This document shows positions 1 to 7,130 of a DNA stretch of 17,983 nt, piece after piece (position 1 is the stretch's first letter; each line of letters opens with the position of its first letter). Position numbers and translations under genes: made by a program. The DNA is from JBOHER01 sp050701115 (lineage in GTDB: Bacteria > Actinomycetota > Actinomycetes > Mycobacteriales > Pseudonocardiaceae). The stretch is from assembly GCA_050701115.1 (NCBI GenBank), contig JBOHER010000294.1, positions 1-17,983 on the forward strand. Direction: 5' to 3'. Under the pieces are notes generated by a model. The model had not been told where the DNA came from, ran no database searches, and saw only the letters and a list, made by a program, of their open reading frames with translations.

Positions 1-1244
1 GGATGGACCAGCGCCTTCACCGCGCCAGTGAGGTCCACGAGCGCGCCGTCGCCGCGCAGTAGCGCGCGGAACGACACCAGGTCGGACCCGAACGCGAAGT
101 CGTCAGAGCGTTCGAACCGCACCCCACCCGCCAGGCGGATGAAGTACTGGCTGAAATCGCCAAACAGGATCGACTTGGCGTTGGCGGCGACACTCGCCAC
201 GTACGGGTCGATGAACACGGGCTTCCCGAGGATCGTGTCGGGGGCGCCGACAGTCACCGCGGGCTGCCACGCGTACACGCCGTCAGTGGATTTGATTTTC
301 CGGACCTTCGACGCCGTGTTGTCGTTCATCAGCCACGAGCACGACGTGGACGCCCGGTACGGCGCGATCACGGAGTGCAGCACGTTGATCAGGATGTCGA
401 AGCCCTGATCGGCGGTGCTCTGCGCGCCGAACCCGCCGCCGGCGATCAGGCCGCCTGCCGGGGTGAACCCGGTGCCGGCGTCCAACGCCACACCACGCGG
501 CATGGTCGACCCGGTGCCGGTCACCAGACGCTGCCCGAGTTGGTTGCCGATGGCCCTGCCTGCCTGCATCGCCAGGTAGCCCTCCAGGTCGACGCCGGAA
601 TCGGTGAGCAGCTCGCGGGAGACCTGGTGCAGGACGCCGTATTTGTACGCCCCGAGCGACACCTGGCCGAACGTCGGGTCCGACGTGGGGATGGTCACGG
701 CTTCGGCCACCTCGGCGGGAGTCGACGTGGAGTGGGCGGTGGTCTTCGGGATCTGGATCGTCTCTCCGCTAGCCGTGTTCAGCACGGTCGGCGAAGCCTG
801 CATCAGACCGGACATCTCGATCAGGTGCGCCACGAGACGGTCATAGAACGACGTCGGCACGACATTGCCGCCGGTGCCGCCCTTCAGGATGGACCGGAAG
901 TCGACCCGGCCCGAGGGCTTGACGTCGTAGAACCGGTCACGCGACTCGCCGCGCAGCCAGGCCCGCAGCTCATCGGCGGTCTGGTCTTCGCGGCGGCCCG
1001 ACTCCTGCGGCTTGCCGGACAACCGGTTGAACGCGTCGTCGGCTTCCTTCGCCCGCGCCTCGCCGTCCAGAACGGACTTGATCCGCTTGTCGAGGTTGTC
1101 CAATTCCTCGTTCAGGGCGTCCCAGGAGCCCTGCTCCTCCGCGCTGAACGCGCGGTTCTCTTCCGCCGCGGTGTCGGCCAGCGCCTTCGCCTGCTCCCAG
1201 ACGTTCTGCCGCCGATCCCGCAGCCTCTTGCTGACCTCGCTCAT
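1..1244 (-). CDS. HK97-type major capsid protein (3' end outside window)
   Basis: Forms the icosahedral head shell. Read leftward from ATG at 1244, preceded by GGGAGG eight bases upstream. About 414 residues are visible with no stop, so the C-terminus lies beyond the left edge. Residues 1-75 are charged and helical with heptad-like spacing, matching the delta domain that acts as built-in scaffold in HK97 gp5-like proteins; no separate scaffold gene lies between protease and capsid. The HK97-fold body starts near GGNVVPTSFYDRLV. Late conserved blocks include a GKPVFIDPYV segment, then FGDFSQYFIRLAGGVRFERS and a VSFRALLRGDGALVD stretch. Cleavage by the upstream protease probably falls before the GGTGGNVVP region, but the exact site is not visible. 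Family assignment is firm. Confidence 0.93.
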   Translation of the reverse strand, partial: MSEVSKRLRDRRQNVWEQAKALADTAAEENRAFSAEEQGSWDALNEELDNLDKRIKSVLDGEARAKEADDAFNRLSGKPQESGRREDQTADELRAWLRGESRDRFYDVKPSGRVDFRSILKGGTGGNVVPTSFYDRLVAHLIEMSGLMQASPTVLNTASGETIQIPKTTAHSTSTPAEVAEAVTIPTSDPTFGQVSLGAYKYGVLHQVSRELLTDSGVDLEGYLAMQAGRAIGNQLGQRLVTGTGSTMPRGVALDAGTGFTPAGGLIAGGGFGAQSTADQGFDILINVLHSVIAPYRASTSCSWLMNDNTASKVRKIKSTDGVYAWQPAVTVGAPDTILGKPVFIDPYVASVAANAKSILFGDFSQYFIRLAGGVRFERSDDFAFGSDLVSFRALLRGDGALVDLTGAVKALVH

Positions 1245-1283
1245 GGCGAAGCCTCCCTTCAAGGGGCTGAAATGGGTGAGGAT

Positions 1284-1359
1284 GCAGACTGGTTGCGCCT
1301 GGCCTGCGGGTGTTTCGGTGGTGCGGCCCGACTCGGCAGACTGGTTGCGCCTGGCCTGC
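1284..1359. repeat. 24-bp perfect direct repeat upstream of the capsid gene
   Basis: Positions 1284-1307 and 1336-1359 are identical over 24 bp (core actggttgcgcctggcc), with a 52-bp offset. Both lie in the 127-bp gap between the protease stop (1374-1372) and the capsid ribosome binding site. They could be an operator, an mRNA processing or stability element, or the footprint of a small tandem duplication. I see no clear promoter or terminator hairpin in the gap. Confidence 0.85.
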
Positions 1360-1371
1360 CTGACGGGATGG

Positions 1372-2067
1372 CTACGCCCAGGGATCTTCCTTGCGCGCGA
1401 GGAGCTGCGACGCGGCGACGGGGCCGAACATCTTCGGCTTCTCCGGTTTCGGCGCCCCGGACTTGTCGGTCCGGACGAAGAACCGCCGCAGATCATCGGC
1501 TTCGGCGAGCTTGCGGACCTCTTCGATGGCCGCGTCGACGTGCTTCGCCAACGACTCCAAGCCGGCGGTGATGTCCACGGCGCGTTTCCCCACCGTGGTG
1601 TCGGTGTACGCGGGAGTGTTCACCGGCGCCACGTCCACCAGCTGGCCGCTCACGAGGGACCGCAGCGGGAAACCCTGATCGGTCGTCGTCCATTCGTCCT
1701 CGAGAGTGCGGAACGCGAACGAGGACTTGCGCACGTCGCCGCGCTCGACCAGCTCGGCGATGTCGGCGCGGGAGTTCGGAAGGTCAACCTCGTATAGCAA
1801 GCCGGTGTCGTCGATGGACAGTCTCAACGTCCCGCCCCCGGTGGTGCCGAGGAGCATGTTGTCGTCGTGGTTGTAGCGGGCCAGAACCTCTGGCCACCCC
1901 CGCGACCTGGAGTCGCTGAAAAACTCGGGGTTAACGACCTCCACAAACCCGCCGAGGTTCTTTGACATGCGGTTGAAGACCGCGGCGTACCCGCCGATGC
2001 GGAGCTGTTCCTTCGCCCTCAGTTCCACCGGCACAGCGGTGAAACGGCGCTCGGTGGAACTGGTCAT
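1372..2067 (-). CDS. HK97-family prohead protease
   Basis: Serine protease that cuts the delta domain from the capsid protein and then itself during head maturation. 231 residues from ATG at 2067, whose first bases overlap the portal stop codon (ATGA), with GAGGAAGG just upstream. The N-terminal part has the RIGGYAAVFNRMSKNLGGFVE strand block. The catalytic His is probably H67 in ARYNHDDNMLLG and the Ser S116 in VRKSSFAF; the VDVAPVNTPAY segment (about 144-154) is the usual third conserved block. Roughly residues 165-195 form a charged helical tail. The order portal, protease, capsid is standard for HK97-like phages and makes the assignment secure. Confidence 0.93.
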   Translation of the reverse strand: MTSSTERRFTAVPVELRAKEQLRIGGYAAVFNRMSKNLGGFVEVVNPEFFSDSRSRGWPEVLARYNHDDNMLLGTTGGGTLRLSIDDTGLLYEVDLPNSRADIAELVERGDVRKSSFAFRTLEDEWTTTDQGFPLRSLVSGQLVDVAPVNTPAYTDTTVGKRAVDITAGLESLAKHVDAAIEEVRKLAEADDLRRFFVRTDKSGAPKPEKPKMFGPVAASQLLARKEDPWA

Positions 2068-3281
2068 GTCGGGACCTTCCTCGTTGCTTTGACCGGGACT
2101 GCGGGCTGGCACCCGTTGACCCTGGATGATTCGAGCTGCGGCTGCCCGGGCTCCGGCTTGGGCTCCGGCTCCGGCGTGGGGAGGTATTCCTTGCCCTGCC
2201 CGTCTGGCAGCGGCGGCTGGTCTTCCATCGCCCGCAGCTCGTCGAGGTTGTTGAGCCCGATCTTGCGGGCGATCGCGTAGACCTGGTAGCGGGATTTCAC
2301 GTCGGCGCGGATGACAGCGTCGGCTGTGAATCTCACGTACTGCCGCTCCGGCAGGATCGCTGAGAGGCCCGTCTCGATCCGCACCAGCCACGGCCGCAGG
2401 TTCGCCAGTCGGGTGGTCTGCCGCATCTCTTCATTCGCGTACGTGAGCGAGTTCGCCGCTTCCCCGCCGACCTCTTCCGGGGCGATGCCGTAGATGGAGG
2501 CGACCTGGTTCGCAGTCAATCTCTGCGACTCCACGAACTGCGCCTGCTCCGGCGGGATGAGGATCGGGTTGTAGTCCCAGTCGGAGCCGTACACGATCGG
2601 TTGCCGGGTCCGGATCGCCGCCACCAGGCGTTCCTTGATCGCCTGAGAATCGGCTGCCTGGATGGTCTTCGCGGTGTTCTTGAACGTGCCAGGCGGGACA
2701 CCGCCGGCAGCGAACCAGTCCTTGCCGTACTCCTGCGCCTTGAGCCCGGCGTCGACGGTCAACGCGAACGCCTCCAGCGGCGACATGCCCAACGTCTTGC
2801 CGGGGACGGTGAGCCACGGGATGTGCACCAACTCGTCCCGGCCGATTTCCCGGCCGTTCCAGTACCACTTCGGGCGCGCCCAGTTCGCGTCGTCGACGAA
2901 GAACTCGCTCCGGGGCCGCCAGATCACGCCAGTGGGGAAGGCGAACCCGTCCCGGTTCGTGATCAGGCCGATCGCGTTGCCGTGGATCGCCAGCGAGTAC
3001 ACCGCCCGCGACAGCCAGTCGACGAGCGTCCCGTCGGTCTCCAAGAATTGGAGCAATTGCGGCAGCGACCCCATCGGCTCCCGCCGATCCCCCAGTTTCC
3101 GGTACGCCTTGAGCGGCAACGTCGAAATGTTGTCAGCGAGGTGCCGGTTCGCGGCGAAGACCGGCGCCAGACGCATCGCCCGGCTCTCCGACACCGGCGG
3201 GTCGCCCGACACGCCGCCCGCGTCCCACGGGGCGGTGTCGACAGACCGCTGCTCAGTCTTGCGCCGGAAGGGGTTCCACAT
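2064..3281 (-). CDS. HK97-type portal protein
   Basis: Dodecameric ring at one head vertex through which DNA is packaged and to which the tail joins. 405 residues from ATG at 3281. N-terminal MWNPFRRKTEQRS is followed by ANRHLADNISTLPLKAYRK, typical of HK97 gp3-like portals. Further family blocks are SLAIHGNAIGLI, LVHIPWLT, GMSPLEAFALTVDAGLKAQEYGKDWFAAGGVPPG and the ASIYGIAPEEVGG segment. The last 60 residues become proline- and glutamate-rich (PTPEPEPKPEPG) and probably disordered. It starts 20 bases after the terminase stop and its stop overlaps the protease start by four bases, so it belongs to one leftward late operon. Confidence 0.93.
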   Translation of the reverse strand: MWNPFRRKTEQRSVDTAPWDAGGVSGDPPVSESRAMRLAPVFAANRHLADNISTLPLKAYRKLGDRREPMGSLPQLLQFLETDGTLVDWLSRAVYSLAIHGNAIGLITNRDGFAFPTGVIWRPRSEFFVDDANWARPKWYWNGREIGRDELVHIPWLTVPGKTLGMSPLEAFALTVDAGLKAQEYGKDWFAAGGVPPGTFKNTAKTIQAADSQAIKERLVAAIRTRQPIVYGSDWDYNPILIPPEQAQFVESQRLTANQVASIYGIAPEEVGGEAANSLTYANEEMRQTTRLANLRPWLVRIETGLSAILPERQYVRFTADAVIRADVKSRYQVYAIARKIGLNNLDELRAMEDQPPLPDGQGKEYLPTPEPEPKPEPGQPQLESSRVNGCQPAVPVKATRKVPT

Positions 3282-3301
3282 GCGGGGCGGACCCCCTCGT
3301 C

Positions 3302-4819
3302 CTAGAAGATCGAATCCATCACGTCGTAGTGGTCTTCATGGCCGTGCGCCGCGAACCCGAACGCGGCGTACGTGACCGCGACGAACGGTGAGATGTCAAC
3401 GAGCGAGTTCTTGCGGCTCAACGTCGCCGCGCCGTCGCCGCGATCGCGAACCCGGGCCCCGTCCACCGCGGCGTTCACCGCGGCCTGGTCGGGGTGACGG
3501 AACCCGTCATGCGTCACGAGGTCCTGCATCAACCCGAACGCCTGCGCCGTCTCGGTGGCGGTCAGCTTCACCAACACCCGCCGAGACCCGGCATCGGGCT
3601 CGGTGACAACCTCCAGCCCCGCCTCTTCCAGCGCCGGAAGCAACGCGCCCGCCGGCGCCGCCGGGTCGATCAACACGGCCACCGGCGACCACGCGTCCAC
3701 CAGCTCCACCAGCCGAGCCGGCACGGCCTCCGGTGTCAGGTTTGTGTCCAGGACACCGTCCCGGCCGGTGACCTCACCGTGGCACTTCCCGTCCGCCCGC
3801 TTCCCCGCGACACCGATCGACACGCGCCGCTCCGGCGACATGTCCACCGCGAACGCGACCCGACCCACCGGCGCTGAATCCTCATCGGCGAGCCTGCGCC
3901 ACGCCTCCAGGTCGACCGCGCGTTCCCCAGCGCCGGGCGCGTCCCACCAGCCAAGGCGTTCCCGGGCGAACTCCAGCGGCGGCAACGCCTGCCGCTCGTT
4001 CGCGATGTACGCGACCGTGATCCGGCGACCCATCGCCGGGTTCGCCTGCCGCCAATTCTCCGGGTCATCCAACGCGCAACCGGCCGCGGTCTTCCCGTGG
4101 TCGCACCCTTCGGTGGCGCAACCCCCCTCGGGAGCGCACCACTCCAGATACACCAGCGACGGCGAGGACCCGGCACGGCCCCGATCCCGGATGTCCCTCA
4201 GGACATCCGAGTCCGCCTTCCCCGCCGTCGACCCGTACACCACCTGCGGATCCGGCACCGCCGACAGCGTCGGCAGCAGCGACCCCATGTGATCCGGTTT
4301 CAACGCGAACGCCTCATCGAGGATGTCCTTGTCGCCGGTCAACCCCCGGCCGCCGCCGTGGGTGCGGGCCTTGAACTTGATCCGCTGCCCCGACGCGAGT
4401 TCGATCGCCTCATCGCCGTTGCCGCGGTAGATCCCATTCGAAGGCCCCGACGCCAGACGCCTACGCAGCGGGCCGCAACCCTCGATCAGGGTTGCCAAGT
4501 CCCGGAACGCCTCCTTGGTGGTGCCCATCTCATGCGCCGACCACACCACGAGCCGCTGCTCCGTCACGAACAGCCAACCCAACGCCGCCTGCTTGAACAA
4601 CCCCGTCTTCAGGTTCTGCCGCGAGCAGATCAGGCAGAACTCGAACGCCGTCGACTTGCCCCGCTCATCGATCGCGAACAGCGCGTCAAGCCCCAACTCC
4701 TGCTCAGGATCGGGGGCGTACCCGGCGAGCGCGGCCAGGTCGGCGACCTCCGGCCCGAGCGTCTGACCAACCTCCGGACGGAACGCGTACCTGGGCTTAA
4801 CCAGCACGCTTCGCGTCAC
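3302..4819 (-). CDS. Terminase large subunit
   Basis: ATP-driven packaging motor with a C-terminal nuclease. 505 residues. Chosen start is GTG at 4819 with GAAGG about six bases upstream; it overlaps the preceding gene by 23 bases. A deviant Walker A region lies at CSRQNLKTGL (65-74), Walker B plus catalytic acid at KDILDEA (164-170), and the coupling motif at YGSTAG (195-200). The nuclease domain begins near AFAVDMSPERR (D326), with a second acidic patch at VLIDPAAPAG. Odd feature: residues 228-248 hold C228, C234, C239, H241 and C248, a Cys-rich insertion that could bind zinc. GTG at 4807 is a possible alternative start. The assignment is secure. Confidence 0.93.
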   Translation of the reverse strand: MTRSVLVKPRYAFRPEVGQTLGPEVADLAALAGYAPDPEQELGLDALFAIDERGKSTAFEFCLICSRQNLKTGLFKQAALGWLFVTEQRLVVWSAHEMGTTKEAFRDLATLIEGCGPLRRRLASGPSNGIYRGNGDEAIELASGQRIKFKARTHGGGRGLTGDKDILDEAFALKPDHMGSLLPTLSAVPDPQVVYGSTAGKADSDVLRDIRDRGRAGSSPSLVYLEWCAPEGGCATEGCDHGKTAAGCALDDPENWRQANPAMGRRITVAYIANERQALPPLEFARERLGWWDAPGAGERAVDLEAWRRLADEDSAPVGRVAFAVDMSPERRVSIGVAGKRADGKCHGEVTGRDGVLDTNLTPEAVPARLVELVDAWSPVAVLIDPAAPAGALLPALEEAGLEVVTEPDAGSRRVLVKLTATETAQAFGLMQDLVTHDGFRHPDQAAVNAAVDGARVRDRGDGAATLSRKNSLVDISPFVAVTYAAFGFAAHGHEDHYDVMDSIF

Positions 4820-5171
4820 GGCGAGCCTTCAACTCGTCGATCACATCGGCCTCAGGGGCAGCGCCCGCCAGCGCGACCTTCGTCGCGTCCATCAGCCGAG
4901 CCGCCAACGCCGCGGTCTGCGAGCCTGTGTGCCCGCCCTGGTCGAGATCCCGCGCCAGCTTCAACACCAACGCGCCCTCCAACGTGGCACCACGACCCAC
5001 GGCGGCGAGCTGCGCCAACGCCCGGGACTCCAACTCCCCGTGCCCCACCACATCAGGCGGGGCGGAACGCACCCTCGGGGGGCTGCACGATTCGCAGTAC
5101 TTCCGTCGGGTCCCCAGCACGCGTGAGAACTGAACCCCGCACCTCCCGCACCGCACGCGCTGAGTCGCCAT
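4797..5171 (-). CDS. Probable terminase small subunit with N-terminal zinc ribbon
   Basis: 124 residues from ATG at 5171. Residues 8-30 carry CGRCG and CESC, a CxxC/CxxC zinc ribbon. After a linker, residues 45-115 are helical and Ala/Leu-rich (ALVLKLARDLDQGG, TAALAARLMDATKVAL), ending in a basic ELKARRDAKRAG tail. This helical half resembles what I know of actinobacterial small terminases, which recognise the packaging site and recruit the large subunit. Position directly upstream of, and overlapping, the large terminase supports the role. The function is inferred mainly from position and the helical segment; a generic DNA-binding Zn protein is the alternative. Confidence 0.6.
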   Translation of the reverse strand: MATQRVRCGRCGVQFSRVLGTRRKYCESCSPPRVRSAPPDVVGHGELESRALAQLAAVGRGATLEGALVLKLARDLDQGGHTGSQTAALAARLMDATKVALAGAAPEADVIDELKARRDAKRAG

Positions 5172-5177
5172 GACTCA
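5161..5177 (-). promoter_or_regulatory. Inverted repeat enclosing the small-terminase start codon
   Basis: TGAGTC (5161-5166) and GACTCA (5172-5177) are perfect inverted arms around a five-base loop that contains the ATG start. On the mRNA this could mask the start codon, or as DNA it could be an operator. A six-base arm is short and could be chance. Confidence 0.3.
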
Positions 5178-5243
5178 CCACCTCGTGGGGAGAGAAAAAG
5201 GATGACTGCGCAGTCGCGCGGTCACGCTGTGTCAAAAACTGGG
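5172..5243. promoter_or_regulatory. HNH-terminase intergenic region: candidate cos and/or late promoter
   Basis: This 72-bp gap contains a perfect 12-bp palindrome, GACTGCGCAGTC (5204-5215), and two GGTCAC copies near 5219 and 5243. On the leftward strand a TTGACA (plus positions 5230-5235) matches a -35 box, but no convincing -10 follows at 16-18 bases. HK97-like phages often have cos next to the HNH/terminase genes, so cohesive-end cleavage could occur here. No overhang can be read directly. Confidence 0.3.
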
Positions 5244-5549
5244 TCACCATCTGCGGCTGTTGCGTTCGGCGGCTCGCCTCGCGTACCGGCGGGTTCGTGC
5301 GTTGTTGGTCTTGCGTGCGCCTGCCGACCTGTTGCATGCGCGGTGTTCGGGTCCTCGGTAGACGCTGCGGTCGTGGTCGTCGTGGCCTAGGTCCCATGGG
5401 GTTCCGGGTTGTATCCATTTGCCGCAGCGGTCGCAGGCGACTGCGCCTGCGTCGACGTAGGGCTTCCAGGAGTTGCGTTGCGCCTGGTGTGGGCTTCCGT
5501 ATCCCCGCGTTGTGGTGCTGCCTGGGGGCAGGGGTCGCTTCTTACTCAT
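5244..5549 (-). CDS. HNH endonuclease (packaging-associated)
   Basis: 101 residues from ATG at 5549. An N-terminal basic stretch with SPHQAQRNSWKP precedes the HNH core: CDRCG (C39, C42), DLGHDDHD (H56), and GPEHRACNRSAGARK with H69, C72 and N73. Such small HNH nucleases sit beside terminase in many cos-type phages, where they are needed for terminase cleavage of concatemers; that role is taken from the family and position. The upstream ribosome binding sequence (AGGCAGG) is only moderate. It heads the leftward packaging/head operon, and the 84-bp gap to the divergent gene at 5634 should hold its promoter, though no clear -35/-10 pair is visible there. Confidence 0.87.
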   Translation of the reverse strand: MSKKRPLPPGSTTTRGYGSPHQAQRNSWKPYVDAGAVACDRCGKWIQPGTPWDLGHDDHDRSVYRGPEHRACNRSAGARKTNNARTRRYARRAAERNSRRW

Positions 5550-5633
5550 GGGGTTGCCTGCCTGATGTCGGACAGTTGCCTATGCGCGGCTGTGCTGGGG
5601 GTTTTACGCTGTGGCGGTGGAAGGGAGCGTGTG

Positions 5634-5873
5634 ATGTTCCGTGTGCCGAGCGATCCCGCTGTTCCGACGTTCGATGAGACGACGAAGGTGGGGTTCTTCA
5701 GGTGGTTGACCAGCAGCGGCCCCGAGCGCAAGGAGTGGGCGCGGCGCAGGAACGCGGCTGCCAGGACGGCCCAGGTGAATCAGTTACGGCGGTTCGACGC
5801 GTGGGCCGATGAGAAGATCGCCGAGGGTGAGCGGCAGGCGCAGGCTAAGCGGCGGAAGCAGGGCCAGGGCTAG
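5634..5873 (+). CDS. Small basic protein of unknown function (only rightward gene)
   Basis: 79 residues from ATG at 5634, with AAGGGAG six bases upstream, an excellent ribosome binding site that fixes this start (GTG at 5631 is in frame but too close). The sequence contains TFDETTKVGFFRWLTSSGPE, then a long charged helix (ERKEWARRRNAAARTAQVNQ) and a Lys/Arg/Gln tail. No Cys clusters, membrane segment or recognisable domain. It is divergent from the packaging operon and convergent with the early operon. A weak TTGCCT at 5576 and TACGCT at 5605 are 23 bases apart, too far for a standard promoter. Basic helical composition suggests nucleic-acid or partner binding; I do not recognise the family. 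Confidence 0.7.
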   Translation: MFRVPSDPAVPTFDETTKVGFFRWLTSSGPERKEWARRRNAAARTAQVNQLRRFDAWADEKIAEGERQAQAKRRKQGQG

Positions 5874-5973
5874 ATCAATCGTTGTGTGTCAGGGCCACCA
5901 GTCGAGGATGTGGCCGAGGAACCACGCGCCAGGTGCCACGTGCCCGATCGGACGATCGCTTTGCCGGGGGCAT

Positions 5974-6005
5974 GAAGAAAGCCCGCTGTCCGGGGGACGC
6001 GGGCT
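5974..6005 (-). terminator. Intrinsic terminator of the leftward early operon
   Basis: AGCCCGC (5980-5986) pairs with GCGGGCT (5999-6005). The stem is extended inward by GTC/GAC (5988-5990 with 5996-5998), one base bulged. Read leftward it is followed by TTTCTTC, so the U-tract is on the minus strand only. It lies 82 bases beyond the stop of the last leftward early gene. Confidence 0.75.
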
Positions 6006-6087
6006 GGGGCTGGGGTGTGTGGGCAGGGTGAACTTGCGGCAATCTTCGCTGATGATCGGCTGATCGTCAACTCTGACGCGCGCCCGT

Positions 6088-6711
6088 TCACGCCGCTGCT
6101 CCGCCGGTGACGCCGCGCACGTAGTCGGCGAGCACCCCAATGCAGTCGGTGTCCCACAGCGACCCGCACGCCAGGCACAGCGCGGTGTGCTTGGTCAGGT
6201 TGATCCGCAGCTTCCCGACCTTCCCGCATTCGATCACGGGGCATGGCACTTGCGGGCGGTATGGCGGGGCGCGCCACCCGGTGAGTGTCGCCGCGGTGTC
6301 GCGCCATGAGCGCATCTCGTCGGCGAGCGTGGCGCCGGTCTGCTGGTCGAGCGCAGCCGCTGCCCCGACGAGTGCCCGGATGTTGCCTTCGGGGGTGTCG
6401 CGTAGCTCGAGGCGCAGCGACCAGCACCAGCGTTGCGCTCCGATGGTGATGGAGGTGTGCGCTGAGAGCGCGTCGAGGTTGACTGGTGGGCGCGAGCCGG
6501 GGATCGGGCGGCCCGATCCCTCGTCGTCGCTGCGGCGGCTGGTCAGGTCGGCGAACAGGTCGGCGAGCTGGGTGAGCAGCCCGGGCTGGATGGTGCGGTG
6601 TTCCCGGAACCGACGGTGCCGGTTGTGGTCCCAGTAGGACACGCGTTCTACGTGGTGGTGCGGGTCGCATAGTTCCTCGGCGAGTACGGCGACGCGGTCG
6701 AGGTTGTTCAC
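6088..6711 (-). CDS. Phage protein with C-terminal zinc ribbon, function unknown
   Basis: 207 residues. GTG start at 6711 overlaps the TGA of a 15-codon ORF (GTGA). The N-terminal half is rich in His/Arg and includes AEELCDPHHHVERVSYWDHN. Residues 95-150 (WCWSLRLELRDTPEGNIRAL) look like a compact helical domain. The C-terminus has C157, C162, C179 and C182 arranged as CPVIEC and CLACGSLWD, a zinc ribbon of the kind seen in actinophage proteins of unknown role. It is the last gene of the leftward early block, just before the terminator. Its first six residues, MNNLDR, match those of the gene at 7130 because both starts lie in a 23-bp repeat. Confidence 0.8.
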   Translation of the reverse strand: MNNLDRVAVLAEELCDPHHHVERVSYWDHNRHRRFREHRTIQPGLLTQLADLFADLTSRRSDDEGSGRPIPGSRPPVNLDALSAHTSITIGAQRWCWSLRLELRDTPEGNIRALVGAAAALDQQTGATLADEMRSWRDTAATLTGWRAPPYRPQVPCPVIECGKVGKLRINLTKHTALCLACGSLWDTDCIGVLADYVRGVTGGAAA

Positions 6712-6755
6712 CGGTGGGCTCCTTGTTCACTGGCAGATGGCGGCTGGCCTTTCAT
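6708..6755 (-). CDS. 15-residue coupled micro-ORF
   Basis: ATG at 6755 overlaps the stop of the gene above (ATGA), with AGGGA six bases upstream. It encodes MKGQPPSASEQGAHR and ends at a TGA that overlaps the GTG of the next gene. Its last residues (EQGAHR) resemble the end of the gene stopping at 7127 (DEQMHR), so it may be a decayed duplicate kept as a ribosome ferry between two genes. Confidence 0.4.
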   Translation of the reverse strand: MKGQPPSASEQGAHR

Positions 6756-6943
6756 GCCGGGTCCCTGGCGCCAGTCAATGCGAACCTGACGTCGAGAGCG
6801 AGGTCTCCGACTCGCGTTGCCCGCGACTTATCCCGCAGCGCGTCGTCCACCAGGGCGAGCGCCTGATCCACGCGCGCGTTCAGCGCGGTGAGCCGCGCCT
6901 CGCATTCTGCGAGACGATGCGGTTCACGACGTCCCAGACTCAT
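6752..6943 (-). CDS. Small helical protein, function unknown
   Basis: 63 residues from ATG at 6943; an upstream GGAG lies 11 bases away and the start overlaps the stop of the frameshifted gene above (ATGA). An in-frame start further upstream would run over that gene, so it is not used. Content is LAECEARLTALNARVDQALA followed by VDDALRDKSRATRVGDLALD, an amphipathic helical hairpin with heptad-like Leu/Ala spacing and no Cys. It looks like a short coiled-coil protein or an accessory subunit. I do not recognise a family. Confidence 0.6.
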   Translation of the reverse strand: MSLGRREPHRLAECEARLTALNARVDQALALVDDALRDKSRATRVGDLALDVRFALTGARDPA

Positions 6944-7130
6944 GACTGATCCATCTCCGAATGGCCGCCCCTGGCTGCGTGCTTGCGCGCCTTGTGCTTG
7001 AGCCGCCGATCTTGGCGGGGGGTGCGCCGGAATGTGCCTCGGCCCGCGCATAGTTGAGAATCCGGGCGCCCATGTCCAGCGGCTCGGTTTGCCTTGGCGA
7101 ACGCGCGGTGAGGCGGTCGAGGTTGTTCAC
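6940..7130 (-). CDS. Small basic phage protein requiring a -1 frameshift at a C6 run
   Basis: GTG at 7130 overlaps the stop of the preceding gene (GTGA). The opening frame gives 38 residues, including DMGARILNYARAEAHSGAPP. At the CCCCCC run (plus-strand G at 7017-7022) a -1 shift gives RQDRRLKHKARKHAARGG and then a stop at 6940 that overlaps the next ATG (ATGA). The joined 63-residue product resembles small actinophage proteins with a TPRQ..R..HKARKHA-type tail. Without the shift the frame runs to 6924 with poor codon bias and misses the coupled junction. It could be programmed slippage, a real one-base loss, or a sequencing error. Confidence 0.55.

Noticed and set aside
375..1571. Long rightward open frame opposite the capsid and protease genes
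   Set aside because: Antisense shadow of two firmly identified genes; Arg/His/Pro-rich composition typical of complementary GC-rich coding sequence.
4097..5173. Long rightward open frame opposite the terminase genes
   Set aside because: Shadow of the terminase genes; low-complexity Arg/Pro/His content.
5576..5610. Promoter for the rightward gene (TTGCCT, TACGCT)
   Set aside because: Spacing of 23 bases is too long for a standard promoter; not listed as a feature.
6042..6072. GATGATC/GATCGTC imperfect inverted repeat before the terminator
   Set aside because: Short, imperfect and outside any start region; no supporting context.
5870..6730. Leftward 286-codon frame overlapping the gene at 6088-6711
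   Set aside because: Arg/Pro/His-rich alternative frame of the zinc-ribbon gene; only its end runs through the terminator region.
6761..6772. GTCCCTGGCGCC matching the array tail on the opposite strand
   Set aside because: Twelve bases with a self-complementary GGCGCC core are likely by chance in this base composition.
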